A stretch of DNA of 13,194 nt. It comes from CAYQVW01 sp964421245 (GTDB taxonomy: Bacteria; Margulisbacteria; WOR-1; XYC2-FULL-46-14). Both the position numbers and the translations under genes were made by a program. Below are positions 1 to 7,386 of this stretch, in pieces (within the stretch, counting starts at the first letter, position 1; every line of letters starts with the position of its first letter). Under the pieces are notes generated by a model that was given only the letters and a program-made list of their open reading frames with translations, was not told where the DNA came from and made no database searches. The stretch spans positions 1-13,194 of the forward strand of contig CAYQVW010000029.1 of the NCBI GenBank assembly GCA_964421245.1. The letters run 5' to 3'.

Positions 1-72
1 ATATACCTGATTTGAACAATCTCGGGGGGTCCACCATGTCTCCGTACTTTCCTAACTTAATTGGTAAAAAAG

Positions 73-100
73 TGAAATTTTCTGTCAAAATTATCGATAT
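73..100 (+). promoter_or_regulatory. sigma-28-like promoter, copy 1
   Basis: GAAATTTT at 74-81, an 11-base spacer, then ATCGATAT at 93-100. This matches the form and spacing of the sigma-28 consensus (TAAAGTTT-N11-GCCGATAA). The G of GATA lies 43 bases before the ATG at 139, which leaves a leader of about 30 bases with a Shine-Dalgarno. Five other copies with the same spacing occur in the window. The match to sigma-28 is by inspection; which sigma factor uses it is inferred. Confidence 0.6.
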
Positions 101-138
101 ATGCATAGATGGCTCTTATTTAAAGGGGACAAATCCAA

Positions 139-765
139 ATGGATGCAGTAAATATAGGCATACGAATAAGTCAACTTATACTTAACAAAGGCATATTAAT
201 ACAACATATGCATCCAGCAAAAACTCTAGTGGCAGTAAACCTAGAGAAAGAAGGTCCAGAAATAGCAAGACTCTCCTTGCATGGGGCCTTAATTGCAAAT
301 AGGTTATCTCCACCCCTCTTCATAGGAAGCAAAGAGACACTATCTGTTGACCAAATAATAAACTCCACAGGAACACCAAAAACAAGCAGAGACTTTTTTC
401 CAGATATTGATGAAGACAGTCCTTTTTATGCGCTTACTTATATAAATGTTTTTCAGCCAAACTTCAATCATAAGACCAATCATCCAAGAGGTCCATTTAT
501 TGGGGTGATTGGACTGCCAAGATTTGAATTTAATATAATGTTATATTACATACAGAAAGATCTTAATGTGCTCCATACAATCTTTCATTACTTTTTCTAT
601 CCAAGTTATGGAAAAGATATCTTACCAATACTATGCAAAGGAAGACAAGCAAATTTGTATTTAGGAGAAAAACATACCCTCCGCTATAGACCAGCCTCGC
701 TAAGTGGATTAATCCTTGGACAACACCCTGGAGAAGGATTGGCTTCTCCCACTTTCTTACTGTGA
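139..765 (+). CDS. orphan protein, 208 aa, unknown function
   Basis: I do not recognise this protein. The ATG at 139 has an AAAGGGGA Shine-Dalgarno at 122-129, a good spacing, and the leader starts at a sigma-28-like promoter (73-100). The protein is mixed in character, with no signal peptide and no convincing membrane segment. Residues about 110-160 are rich in aromatics (Phe, Tyr, His), including FHYFFYPSYGKD. The C-terminal part holds a Gly/Pro-rich stretch (LILGQHPGEGL). It is followed in the same direction by a second orphan with the same promoter type, so the two may be co-regulated, although each has its own promoter. An overlapping reverse-strand frame is a shadow. Coding status rests on the RBS, the promoter motif and the long open frame. 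Confidence 0.65.
   Translation: MDAVNIGIRISQLILNKGILIQHMHPAKTLVAVNLEKEGPEIARLSLHGALIANRLSPPLFIGSKETLSVDQIINSTGTPKTSRDFFPDIDEDSPFYALTYINVFQPNFNHKTNHPRGPFIGVIGLPRFEFNIMLYYIQKDLNVLHTIFHYFFYPSYGKDILPILCKGRQANLYLGEKHTLRYRPASLSGLILGQHPGEGLASPTFLL
730..749 (+). terminator. possible terminator hairpin at the gene end
   Basis: GGAGAAG (730-736) and CTTCTCC (743-749) form a perfect 7-bp stem with a 6-base loop. It sits in the last codons of the 208-codon gene. The following bases (ACTTTCTTAC) are only moderately T-rich, so it could be a weak terminator or simply a coding coincidence. Confidence 0.3.
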
Positions 766-786
766 TTTTTGATTTTTGATTATATC

Positions 787-814
787 TGAAATTTTTACCA
801 AAAACTTTCGATAT
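787..814 (+). promoter_or_regulatory. sigma-28-like promoter, copy 2
   Basis: GAAATTTT at 788-795, an 11-base spacer, then TTCGATAT at 807-814. The G of GATA is 45 bases before the ATG at 855, almost the same geometry as copy 1. Downstream bases (AT, two bases, ATAGA) are also shared with copy 1. Confidence 0.6.
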
Positions 815-854
815 ATATATAGAAGACCGAAAAACATAAAAGGACAAAAAAACG

Positions 855-2090
855 ATGGGTATTATTCTTAATAGAAACAAAGCACCTTTGCCAAACTTTA
901 AATCTCTTTTATATATAGTGGACGGACCAAAGGATGGTGTTACAAGTAGAATTGCTGAAGTATCTAAATTAGAACATATGGCTGCACTTAAAGTAGTAGA
1001 CGAATTAAGGGCTGGCAAAAGTATTCCCGAACTAGATAAGATGCGAGCTTGGTCTATACTTGATGCAGCATCAGAAAATGGCCTTAAATTTGTGATTCCA
1101 AAACTGCAAGCAGGGATCAGCAGAGCACATCAATGGCTTTTAACCAAAGATCCAGACGTAATGAAAGAAGAAAGAGAAAGAAAAATATGGCAATATCTTG
1201 ATACAGTTAGAAATGAATTTGAAAGAATCCAATTTAGCGATGAGCAAATGTCTGAGAGATATGCTCTTTTTGAAGCCATAGTTGATGAAAAAACAACCCT
1301 TGAACATGTGCGAGGAGTACACAGAAGAATGGTTAGTGTCAGAGGCATATTAGGTTTCAATAATATCATTTTAAGACATGCCCTACTCCCACTAGAAGAT
1401 CAGTTTAGAGCAGTATGGTCAGCCTGTAAAGCAGAACTAAAAGTAGCCACTAAAGAAGGAAGCCTAACAGGCAAAGAAATCAGGAACCTCTCTATGTCCG
1501 CATCAAGGCTCAACCTAACAGACAATGATCTGTTGTTTATTTTGGAGATGTCAATAAGAAAGGCTATAATTTCTTCTTGGGATCAAAAAGAAGGTTTTGA
1601 TTATAGACAAGTCTTTGATACTTTAGAAGAAAAGATTAGATCCTTACAAGAAGCCTTTAATATATTAATCAACAATAAAGTATCCTTGCCTCCTAATGAG
1701 TTAGCCAAAACTTTCCTAAAACTAGCAGATACGGACTGTGACCCCGATGGAACATCCTTTATGATATATGCAATGGGTAGAACTAAGGAGTTTACGGATA
1801 GTCAGATTCTTGAACTAATGAATTCATATTTGGATCAAGCACACAAACAATGCCATGAAGAAATTAAGGCAGCTTTACTAAACAATAAAATTATTTCACC
1901 ACTTGATTTTAAAAGACTCTATAATAAAATATACAACAGCGTAATGGATAAGACTCAAAAATACTTATATAGCGTCATAAGTGGAAAATTGGATCACCAC
2001 AAAAGAAATTTCCAGACTCTTTCAGAAGATCCCAAAACTAGCGCAAAAAAGGTTGTGAAACATTATTTTACTTCCTCGCCGACTCCTTAA
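855..2090 (+). CDS. orphan all-helical protein, 411 aa, unknown function
   Basis: I do not recognise this protein. An AAAGGA Shine-Dalgarno lies about 10 bases before the ATG. Composition suggests an almost wholly alpha-helical, cytoplasmic protein: long stretches rich in Leu, Glu, Lys, Arg and Ala, few glycines after residue about 60, and no signal peptide or membrane segment. The N-terminal 30 residues (NRNKAPLPNFKSLLYIVDGP) look less helical. The C-terminal tail (SSPTP) is probably disordered. The gene ends 23 bases inside the convergent acyl-CoA dehydrogenase gene, so both coding 3' ends overlap and no terminator fits between them. The sigma-28-like promoter at 787-814 places it in the same apparent regulon as its upstream neighbour and four other genes here. 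It could be a scaffold or regulatory protein, but nothing in the sequence decides this. Confidence 0.7.
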   Translation: MGIILNRNKAPLPNFKSLLYIVDGPKDGVTSRIAEVSKLEHMAALKVVDELRAGKSIPELDKMRAWSILDAASENGLKFVIPKLQAGISRAHQWLLTKDPDVMKEERERKIWQYLDTVRNEFERIQFSDEQMSERYALFEAIVDEKTTLEHVRGVHRRMVSVRGILGFNNIILRHALLPLEDQFRAVWSACKAELKVATKEGSLTGKEIRNLSMSASRLNLTDNDLLFILEMSIRKAIISSWDQKEGFDYRQVFDTLEEKIRSLQEAFNILINNKVSLPPNELAKTFLKLADTDCDPDGTSFMIYAMGRTKEFTDSQILELMNSYLDQAHKQCHEEIKAALLNNKIISPLDFKRLYNKIYNSVMDKTQKYLYSVISGKLDHHKRNFQTLSEDPKTSAKKVVKHYFTSSPTP

Positions 2091-3225
2091 TCAATCCTAA
2101 TCCAATCTGGTTACGTTGAATTTGGTTAGTCCCTTCATAGATCTGAGTAATCTTAGCATCCCGCATCATCTTCTCAACTGGATACTCTTTCATATACCCA
2201 TATCCACCAAGAATTTGAACTGCATCAGTTGTAACTTTCATTGCAGTATCTGATGCATAAAGCTTACACATTGCAGCCTCTTTAGTAAAATTCTTGCAGC
2301 CATTATCAATTGCACGAGCAACAGAGTAAACTAAAGCCCTTGCAGCCTCAATCTCTGTCGCCATGTTGGCTAACATATGCTGCACTGCCTGAAGAGTTAT
2401 AATTGGTTTTCCAAATTGAACTCTCTGCTTAGCATATTTAATTGCCTCATCTAAGGCACCTTGTGCAATTCCAACTGCTTGAGCTCCAATTCCTGGCCTA
2501 GTCATATCAAGAGTCTTCATTGCAACGATAAAACCCATCCCCTCTTTTGCAATAACATTCTCTTTTGGAATTTTGCAATCTTGGAATACCAACTCACGAG
2601 TTGCCGAACAACGAATTCCCATCTTATTCTCTTTCTTACCAAAATCAAAACCAGGAGTCCCCTTTTCTACAATAAATGCAGTTGCACCACGACTACCTTT
2701 CTTTTTATTGGTGATAGCAATAACAGAATAAATATCAGCCTCTCCACCATTGGTAATCCACTGTTTGGTTCCATTTAATATATAATGGTCTCCTTCTTTT
2801 ACAGCAGTGGTTTCCATTCCAGCAGCATCCGATCCAGCATTGGCTTCGGTTAATCCAAAAGCAGCCAATTTCTTGCCAGAAGCAATATCAGGAAGATATT
2901 TCTTCTTTTGTTCATCGGTTCCATAAAGAACTATTGGAGAGGCACCAAGAGCTGATGCAGCAAAAGTTACTCCGATTCCACCACAAATTCTAGAAATTTC
3001 CTCAGTTGCCAAACAGAAAGCCAACTCTCCCATTCCGGTTCCACCATATTTTTCGTCAATATAAAGTCCGCAAAGATCTGACTCCGCAAAGACCTTCATG
3101 ATCTCCCATGGAAATTCGCCCTTTTCATCGAGCTCTTCTCTAACCGGGATCCCCTTTTCAACTGCAATCTTTCTTGCCAAATCCCTTATCATTAATTGTT
3201 CTTCTGTTAATCCGTAATCTAACAT
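2068..3225 (-). CDS. acyl-CoA dehydrogenase (butyryl-CoA dehydrogenase-like)
   Basis: FAD-dependent acyl-CoA dehydrogenase of 385 residues, full length for the family. It oxidises short- or medium-chain acyl-CoA at the alpha-beta bond and normally passes electrons to ETF; no etf genes are in view. FGLTEANAGSD (residues about 123-133) and the ILNGTKQWITNG block are the flavin and substrate-binding signature. LGGYGYMKEYPVEKMMRD and QIYEGTNQIQR form the C-terminal signature, with Glu364 in YEGT as the expected catalytic base. The start has a strong AGGAGG in the 10-base gap after fabH, so it is the last gene of that operon. Its position beside plsX and fabH suggests a role in fatty acid turnover or, running in reverse, in acyl-chain reduction; this is inference. 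The 3' end overlaps the convergent 411-codon gene by 23 bases. Confidence 0.93.
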   Translation of the reverse strand: MLDYGLTEEQLMIRDLARKIAVEKGIPVREELDEKGEFPWEIMKVFAESDLCGLYIDEKYGGTGMGELAFCLATEEISRICGGIGVTFAASALGASPIVLYGTDEQKKKYLPDIASGKKLAAFGLTEANAGSDAAGMETTAVKEGDHYILNGTKQWITNGGEADIYSVIAITNKKKGSRGATAFIVEKGTPGFDFGKKENKMGIRCSATRELVFQDCKIPKENVIAKEGMGFIVAMKTLDMTRPGIGAQAVGIAQGALDEAIKYAKQRVQFGKPIITLQAVQHMLANMATEIEAARALVYSVARAIDNGCKNFTKEAAMCKLYASDTAMKVTTDAVQILGGYGYMKEYPVEKMMRDAKITQIYEGTNQIQRNQIGLGLIKESARK

Positions 3226-3235
3226 TTCTCTCCTC

Positions 3236-4174
3236 CTAAAACTTAATTACATTCGCTCCATAAGTGAGCCCTGCCCCAAAACCGGACAGAACCACTATAT
3301 CACCTTTTTTTATCTTCCCCGCACGTTTTGCCTCATCAAATGCAATTGGAATTGAGGCGGCCGAGGTATTACCGTATTTATCAAGGTTAACAAAAATCCT
3401 CTCAGCAGGCAAGCCTAATTTCTTAGCAACATGATTGATGATCCGAACATTAGCTTGATGAGGAATTAATAGAGACATATCCTCCAACTTTAAATTTGCC
3501 TTCTTTAATACTTCTATTACCGATTCTTCTAAGGCCCTGACTGCAAATTTAAAAACCTCTTTACCATCCATATTTATATAGCCATTTTTAACCGGCATTG
3601 TTAAATATTCTCCCCCCTCACCCTTTGCCCCAAGATAACTTGCCAAAATTCCATCCTTATCATCTGATGCCGAAACAACCATTGCCCCCGCCCCATCTCC
3701 AAACAGAATACAGGTTCCACGATCAGACCAATCAACATTTTTTGTCAGGGTATCGGCACCAACAACCAAAATATGTTGATAAAGACCAGCTTCAACATAA
3801 GCCTGCGCTACCGATAAAGCAAAGTTAAATCCAGAACAAGCAGCAGAGACATCAAAAGCCGGAATCTTTTTTGCTCCTAATTTATTTTGTAAAATACAGC
3901 CAACTGATGGAAATAATGAATCAGGAGTCGTTGTTGCAACTAAGATTAGATCTAGATAATCAGCATTTACATTGGCTGCCTTTAGTGCTTTTTGGGCTGC
4001 GATTAACGCAAGATCAGAAGTTGTAGTTTTATCATCAGTTACTCGTCTCTCTTTTATTCCAGTACGTCCAACAATCCATTCATCTGAGGTATCAACTATC
4101 TTTTCCAGATCTTGATTTGTTAAAATCTTATCTGGAAGAGCACTACCCGATCCAATAATTTTTGCTTCTGCCAT
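3236..4174 (-). CDS. fabH: beta-ketoacyl-ACP synthase III
   Basis: 312 residues, typical for FabH (KAS III), which condenses acetyl-CoA or another primer with malonyl-ACP to start fatty acid synthesis. The catalytic triad is visible: Cys113 in DVSAACSGFNF, His239 in LLIPHQANVRI and Asn269 in KYGNTSAASIP. The N-terminal block SDEWIVGRTGIKERR and the C-terminal GFGAGLTYGANVIKF are also diagnostic. The ATG overlaps the plsX stop codon by one base (TAATG), so the two are translationally coupled, and GAGGAA just inside plsX serves as the Shine-Dalgarno. The plsX-fabH order is common in bacteria and couples initiation of acyl chains to acyl-phosphate formation. Primer preference (straight or branched) cannot be read from the sequence. 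Confidence 0.96.
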   Translation of the reverse strand: MAEAKIIGSGSALPDKILTNQDLEKIVDTSDEWIVGRTGIKERRVTDDKTTTSDLALIAAQKALKAANVNADYLDLILVATTTPDSLFPSVGCILQNKLGAKKIPAFDVSAACSGFNFALSVAQAYVEAGLYQHILVVGADTLTKNVDWSDRGTCILFGDGAGAMVVSASDDKDGILASYLGAKGEGGEYLTMPVKNGYINMDGKEVFKFAVRALEESVIEVLKKANLKLEDMSLLIPHQANVRIINHVAKKLGLPAERIFVNLDKYGNTSAASIPIAFDEAKRAGKIKKGDIVVLSGFGAGLTYGANVIKF

Positions 4175-5163
4175 TATTCCTCAAACTTCCTAATACAAGA
4201 GACCAAATCTGCTTGTACCGCCTCTCTGGCTACCCTTATTGCATTTTTAAGCGCCTTGGGATTGGATCTTCCGTGTGCCTTAATGCATACACCATTTAGA
4301 CCTAAAAGTGGAGCCCCACCAAACTCATCATAATCAACCATTTTCTTAAGTGCTTTAAAAGCAGGTAGCAGAAGCATTGCTCCCATTTTTGCCAAAAAGC
4401 TCTTTTTAATTTCATCCCTGAGTAAGTCAATGATTTTTCTACTCAGGCTCTCTGCAAACTTCAAAATCAAATTTCCCATAAAGCCATCACAAACAACCAC
4501 ATTGACCTTGCCATTCATTATCTCTTTACTTTCAATATTTCCAACAAAATTAATCTTTGATTTTTTCAGAAGTTCCCAGGCTGCCTTGGTTAGAGAATTC
4601 CCCTTTTCTTTTTCTTCGCCAATATTTAGAAGACCAACACTAGGACTGTTAACATGTAAGATATGTTCGGCATAGAGACTTCCCATTTCTCCAAACTGTT
4701 TTAACTGACTCGGGGTATTATCAACATTTGCTCCCATATCAAGAAGGGTAACCGGACCATTTCTTGAAGGAAAAACTGTTGCAATAGCAGGACGTTCTAC
4801 CCCTTTTATTCTACCTAAACGAAAAAGCGCCGAAGTCATAAAAGCACCAGTATTACCAGCTGAGACAACCGCATCAACCATTTTTGCTTTTACTAAATCT
4901 AGTGAAACATTTATTGAGGAATTTTTCTTCTCTTTAACCGCTTGAACGGGAGATTCTTCCATACCAATTGACTGACTGGCATGCATAATAGTTATTCTTG
5001 AAGATACATTCTTTTGTTTCGCCAGAAGCTTTGAGAGAAGATCTTCATTGCCTACAAGGACAATCTTTATATCCTCGTATTCAGCTGCTGCAAGACAGGC
5101 ACCAACAACCGGCGCCTCTGGAGCATGATCCCCACCCATTGCGTCAAGCGCAATCTTAATCAT
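4174..5163 (-). CDS. plsX: phosphate acyltransferase PlsX
   Basis: 329 residues, the usual PlsX length. The enzyme converts acyl-ACP to acyl-phosphate, the donor used by PlsY in glycerolipid synthesis, and acts peripherally at the membrane. Family blocks run the whole length: MIKIALDAMGGDHAPEAPV at the N-terminus, VVSAGNTGAFM, the VTLLDMGANVD block, VGLLNIGEEKEKGN, VVVCDGFMGNLILK, and FGGAPLLGLNGVCIKAHGRS near the C-terminus. An AAAGGAG Shine-Dalgarno precedes the ATG. It starts 7 bases after rpmF and overlaps fabH by one base, within the yceD-rpmF-plsX-fabH arrangement known from many bacteria. Nothing unusual is seen. Confidence 0.97.
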   Translation of the reverse strand: MIKIALDAMGGDHAPEAPVVGACLAAAEYEDIKIVLVGNEDLLSKLLAKQKNVSSRITIMHASQSIGMEESPVQAVKEKKNSSINVSLDLVKAKMVDAVVSAGNTGAFMTSALFRLGRIKGVERPAIATVFPSRNGPVTLLDMGANVDNTPSQLKQFGEMGSLYAEHILHVNSPSVGLLNIGEEKEKGNSLTKAAWELLKKSKINFVGNIESKEIMNGKVNVVVCDGFMGNLILKFAESLSRKIIDLLRDEIKKSFLAKMGAMLLLPAFKALKKMVDYDEFGGAPLLGLNGVCIKAHGRSNPKALKNAIRVAREAVQADLVSCIRKFEE

Positions 5164-5170
5164 CTAGTTC

Positions 5171-5374
5171 TTACTCCTTTGTTTTCTTCTTGGGAGTTTT
5201 TTTCTTGATGACCTGGCGGCCTTTGTAGGTTCCACATTTTGTGCAAGCACGATGTGGAAGAATTTTGGCCCCGCATTGAGGACAGCCCTGTAAACTTCTA
5301 GCTTTTAATTTTAGCCAGTTGGCCCTTCTCTTTCCCTGTCTCGACGGCGAATGTCTTTTTTTCGGTTGTACCAT
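5171..5374 (-). CDS. rpmF: 50S ribosomal protein L32
   Basis: 67 residues, with the L32 hallmark N-terminus MVQPKKRHSPSRQGKRRA and a zinc-ribbon with four cysteines, Cys31, Cys34, Cys44 and Cys47 (CPQC and CTKC). It is therefore the zinc-binding (C+) form of L32. The Lys-rich tail (KKKTPKKKTKE) is somewhat longer than usual. The ATG directly follows the yceD stop (TAAATG), and a GGAGGAAGGA tract inside the end of yceD provides the ribosome binding site, so expression is coupled to yceD. Confidence 0.95.
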   Translation of the reverse strand: MVQPKKRHSPSRQGKRRANWLKLKARSLQGCPQCGAKILPHRACTKCGTYKGRQVIKKKTPKKKTKE

Positions 5375-5815
5375 TTAATTTCCTTCCTCCTTTTCCGGAC
5401 ACTTTTTACACAACGGTTTTATTGGCAACTCGGTCAAAATATTTTGACGAACCGCCTCACCCAAATCAATTGTATTGTCCTTCTCTATTTTAAAGATAAA
5501 ATCTTTTTTAGTCAATTCAACTTCACCCTTTTTTTTCGCTGGGGCTGGAATATTACTAGAATATTCTTCCTCAAACTCGAATTTTATAGGGTAAACAAAA
5601 TCTTCTGCGCATCGGGCACATTTTATTTTAACTTTGCCAAAGATCTTTGCATTTATAACAACAAGCTCTCCGGTATTCATTAAATCTGCCTCAATTATAA
5701 GCGGATCCCGAATATCCAAACCATCTTCAGGCCAGGATAATCGCTCTTCAAAGTCAAAATGCGCAGTCCTTCCCACTTCTTGCAAAATGGGGGTTAGATC
5801 AATCTTTAAAGACAT
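5375..5815 (-). CDS. yceD: YceD/DUF177 family protein
   Basis: 146 residues. It is identified by position immediately before rpmF and by family features: an N-terminal region ending in an acidic GELVVINAKIFGKVKIKCARCAEDF block and a C-terminal CKKCPE motif. YceD/DUF177 proteins are widely conserved upstream of rpmF and are linked to 23S rRNA and 50S biogenesis. Two CxxC pairs are visible (Cys66/Cys69 and Cys136/Cys139), which could bind a zinc ion together. The ATG lacks a clear Shine-Dalgarno (preceding bases are AAAATAGTA), so it may be translated by coupling to the OB-fold gene 21 bases upstream, or from a leaderless transcript; I cannot tell which. It shares an operon with the genes below it. 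Confidence 0.88.
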   Translation of the reverse strand: MSLKIDLTPILQEVGRTAHFDFEERLSWPEDGLDIRDPLIIEADLMNTGELVVINAKIFGKVKIKCARCAEDFVYPIKFEFEEEYSSNIPAPAKKKGEVELTKKDFIFKIEKDNTIDLGEAVRQNILTELPIKPLCKKCPEKEEGN

Positions 5816-5836
5816 TACTATTTTAGAATAACATAT

Positions 5837-6277
5837 TTACGGAATATAATCTATGAAAACGACACGAGTTACATTACCCAAATTCGTAACAAGTTTTGAT
5901 TCAACCTTACCAACGATCTCAATATGTTTTCCATAAGTTGCATGGTCGAGCGGATCACACCCTTCCGGATATTGACCATGAACATATATTGCTCCAGTCT
6001 CATTTCTTAAAGCCCAATCATGCATAGAAAATGGTTTCGGTTCTCCAATACCTTCCCATCCTGCGAAATGTCCTTTCAGTATAACCGTCTGCCCTTCTAA
6101 CTCCGCGACATTTTTAATATCCTCTATCGAAACAACAACCGGATTATCTTTATCATCTGGCATATTAAGCATCAGACCTCTATCTGGTGGAGGGCCGGCG
6201 AAGCTTTGAGCAGGCAAAGGCAGAAAGGCAAAAAGGCAAAAAGGCAGAAAGGCAAGGTAAAATATTATTTTTTTCAT
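5837..6277 (-). CDS. secreted OB-fold protein
   Basis: I place the start at the ATG at 6277 (MKKIIFYLAF), not further upstream, because it gives a standard signal peptide: two lysines, a hydrophobic core, and a likely cleavage after SFA (residue about 27, before GPPPD). The mature part of about 119 residues resembles an OB-fold: SIEDIKNVAELEGQTVILKG, then GHFAGWEG, then GAIYVHGQYP and KHIEIVGKVE as the repeating strands. The real ligand is unknown; such domains bind nucleic acids, sugars or ions. It is probably exported. There is no Shine-Dalgarno. Instead TATAAT lies 7 bases before the ATG, suggesting a leaderless mRNA. It appears to be the first gene of the yceD-rpmF-plsX-fabH-acyl-CoA dehydrogenase operon. 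An array of 8-bp units (6219-6250) lies inside the signal-peptide codons. Confidence 0.75.
   Translation of the reverse strand: MKKIIFYLAFLPFCLFAFLPLPAQSFAGPPPDRGLMLNMPDDKDNPVVVSIEDIKNVAELEGQTVILKGHFAGWEGIGEPKPFSMHDWALRNETGAIYVHGQYPEGCDPLDHATYGKHIEIVGKVESKLVTNLGNVTRVVFIDYIP
6219..6255 (-). repeat. 8-bp tandem repeat inside signal-peptide codons
   Basis: On the + strand, units GGCAGAAA, GGCAAAAA, GGCAAAAA and GGCAGAAA occupy 6219-6250 back to back, followed by a partial GGCAA. A broken unit (GGCAAA) precedes the array at 6213. On the coding (minus) strand each unit reads TTTNTGCC. Because 8 is not a multiple of 3, successive units are read in different frames, giving the Leu/Phe/Ala/Pro/Cys-rich hydrophobic core. 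Confidence 0.9.
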
Positions 6278-6284
6278 GATACGA

Positions 6285-6293
6285 ATTATAACA
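6285..6293 (-). promoter_or_regulatory. extended -10 promoter of the OB-fold/plsX operon
   Basis: On the minus strand TGTTATAAT (an extended -10, TG-N-TATAAT) ends 7 bases before the ATG at 6277. The predicted transcription start falls at or next to the A of that ATG, so the transcript would be leaderless. No good -35 hexamer is seen, as is usual for extended -10 promoters. Confidence 0.5.
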
Positions 6294-6302
6294 CAAATTA
6301 CC

Positions 6303-6330
6303 TGAAATTTTTCTAAATTAAGGATGATAA
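6303..6330 (+). promoter_or_regulatory. sigma-28-like promoter, copy 3
   Basis: GAAATTTT at 6304-6311, an 11-base spacer, then GATGATAA at 6323-6330. The G of GATA lies 43 bases before the purine nucleoside phosphorylase ATG, the same distance as in copy 1. The last three positions (ATAA) match sigma-28 well, but the first three of the -10 (GAT) are the most divergent of the set. Confidence 0.5.
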
Positions 6331-6368
6331 AGTAAAAGAATAAATTAAGAAACAAAAGGAGAAAACAA

Positions 6369-7379
6369 ATGGGATTAATATCTAGAGTAAGCTCAGCATT
6401 AATAACAGCAAGAAATGCAAAAGGGATTGTAGATGCGTATGGAAGAAGCCCCGACAGGACGGTTAAGGGATTGGTTAAAGAAGCGCTCGGAATAGAAGAT
6501 CCATACATTGAACTCGGAAAAATCGAAGTTGCAGCTGACAATATTCGTAGGATGACTGGAGACCGGTCAATCGATGTAGTCTTAGGTCTTGGTTCAGGAC
6601 TTGGTGAATTTACCGAGCTTATGACAAACCGTCAAGTAATACCAAAAGATAGAATTCCTGGATTAGTTCATCCAAGAAATAAGGTTTCAGGACATGCTGG
6701 AAATATTGTAGTTGGAGATATTGGAATCAAAACTGTTGCCGCTATACAAGGAAGGGAACATCTATATCAAGGTGTTACACCAAGAGAAGCAGTACGAGCA
6801 CTAAGGGCTCTCTTATACAACGGAGCAAGATATTTTGTTGTTAGTAATGCTGCTGGTGGGATTAATCCATCCTATTCCCCTGGGGATTTTATGGTTATAC
6901 ACAATCACGACAGTGCAGCCCCATATAGTCCTTTGGTCGGTCCAAATATTGATAAATTGGGAGATAGATTCCCAGATATGACTGATCCTTATAGTTTAGA
7001 TCTAATAGAGCTCGCTTTCGAAATTGCGGAAGAACAAGGAATTCTTGACCGTTTAAGAAAGGGAGTTTACTTTCAGAAATATGGTCCAGAATATGAAACC
7101 AGACACCAAATACAAAAATTATTAAAACAAGGGGTCGGTGCAGTTGGAATGTCTACTGTTCCAGAAGTAATAGCTGCCAAACATTTTATTATGCATCCTG
7201 TTGGCATCCTGGGAATAACATTAATAACTAACTTAGCTGCTGGTATCAGTAAAACACCACTTGCTCACCCAGAGGTTGAAGCAGAAGCAAAAAAAGCTCA
7301 AGCAAGATTCCAGCCTTTTGTTGAAGAAATTATTAGAAGATTGCCAGTTGAACCTAGAAAAATCGAACTCGCAGCTTAA
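6369..7379 (+). CDS. purine nucleoside phosphorylase (trimeric PNP type)
   Basis: 336 residues. It cleaves purine (deoxy)nucleosides with phosphate to give the base and (deoxy)ribose-1-phosphate. Motifs of the trimeric PNP/MTAP family appear in order: GSGLG (75-79), GHAGN (108-112), GREHLYQG (128-135), NAAGGIN (160-166), GDFMVIHNHD (172-181), GPEYET (239-244), GMSTVPEVIAA (260-270) and TNLAAG (287-292). These include the phosphate-binding His and Arg and the base-binding Glu and Asn. About 65 residues precede the GSGLG block, roughly 40 more than usual, so it has an N-terminal extension of unknown role. The residue after YET is Arg rather than the common Pro. AGGAG precedes the ATG with good spacing. 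It is transcribed divergently from the OB-fold operon and shares a sigma-28-like promoter with the orphan genes. Confidence 0.92.
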   Translation: MGLISRVSSALITARNAKGIVDAYGRSPDRTVKGLVKEALGIEDPYIELGKIEVAADNIRRMTGDRSIDVVLGLGSGLGEFTELMTNRQVIPKDRIPGLVHPRNKVSGHAGNIVVGDIGIKTVAAIQGREHLYQGVTPREAVRALRALLYNGARYFVVSNAAGGINPSYSPGDFMVIHNHDSAAPYSPLVGPNIDKLGDRFPDMTDPYSLDLIELAFEIAEEQGILDRLRKGVYFQKYGPEYETRHQIQKLLKQGVGAVGMSTVPEVIAAKHFIMHPVGILGITLITNLAAGISKTPLAHPEVEAEAKKAQARFQPFVEEIIRRLPVEPRKIELAA

Positions 7380-7386
7380 CTTTTTC

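Noticed and set aside
563..1018. 151-codon reverse-strand frame across the gap between the two orphans
   Set aside because: It has no ribosome binding site, its composition is that of a shadow (many Leu/Ile/Phe/Ser), and it overlaps two better supported forward genes and a promoter.
2005..2030. GAAATTT at 2005-2011 as a seventh sigma-28-like site
   Set aside because: There is no GATA at the fixed distance, it lies within the 411-codon gene, and no gene on that strand follows.
4430..4675. Forward frames opposite plsX, fabH, pckG and the acyl-CoA dehydrogenase gene
   Set aside because: They are mirror frames of strongly conserved genes and have low-complexity, non-protein-like composition.
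6278..6541. Upstream extension of the OB-fold protein to an ATG at 6541
   Set aside because: The extension runs through the divergent phosphorylase gene and its promoter, and would bury the signal peptide in the middle of the protein. The ATG at 6277 is preferred.
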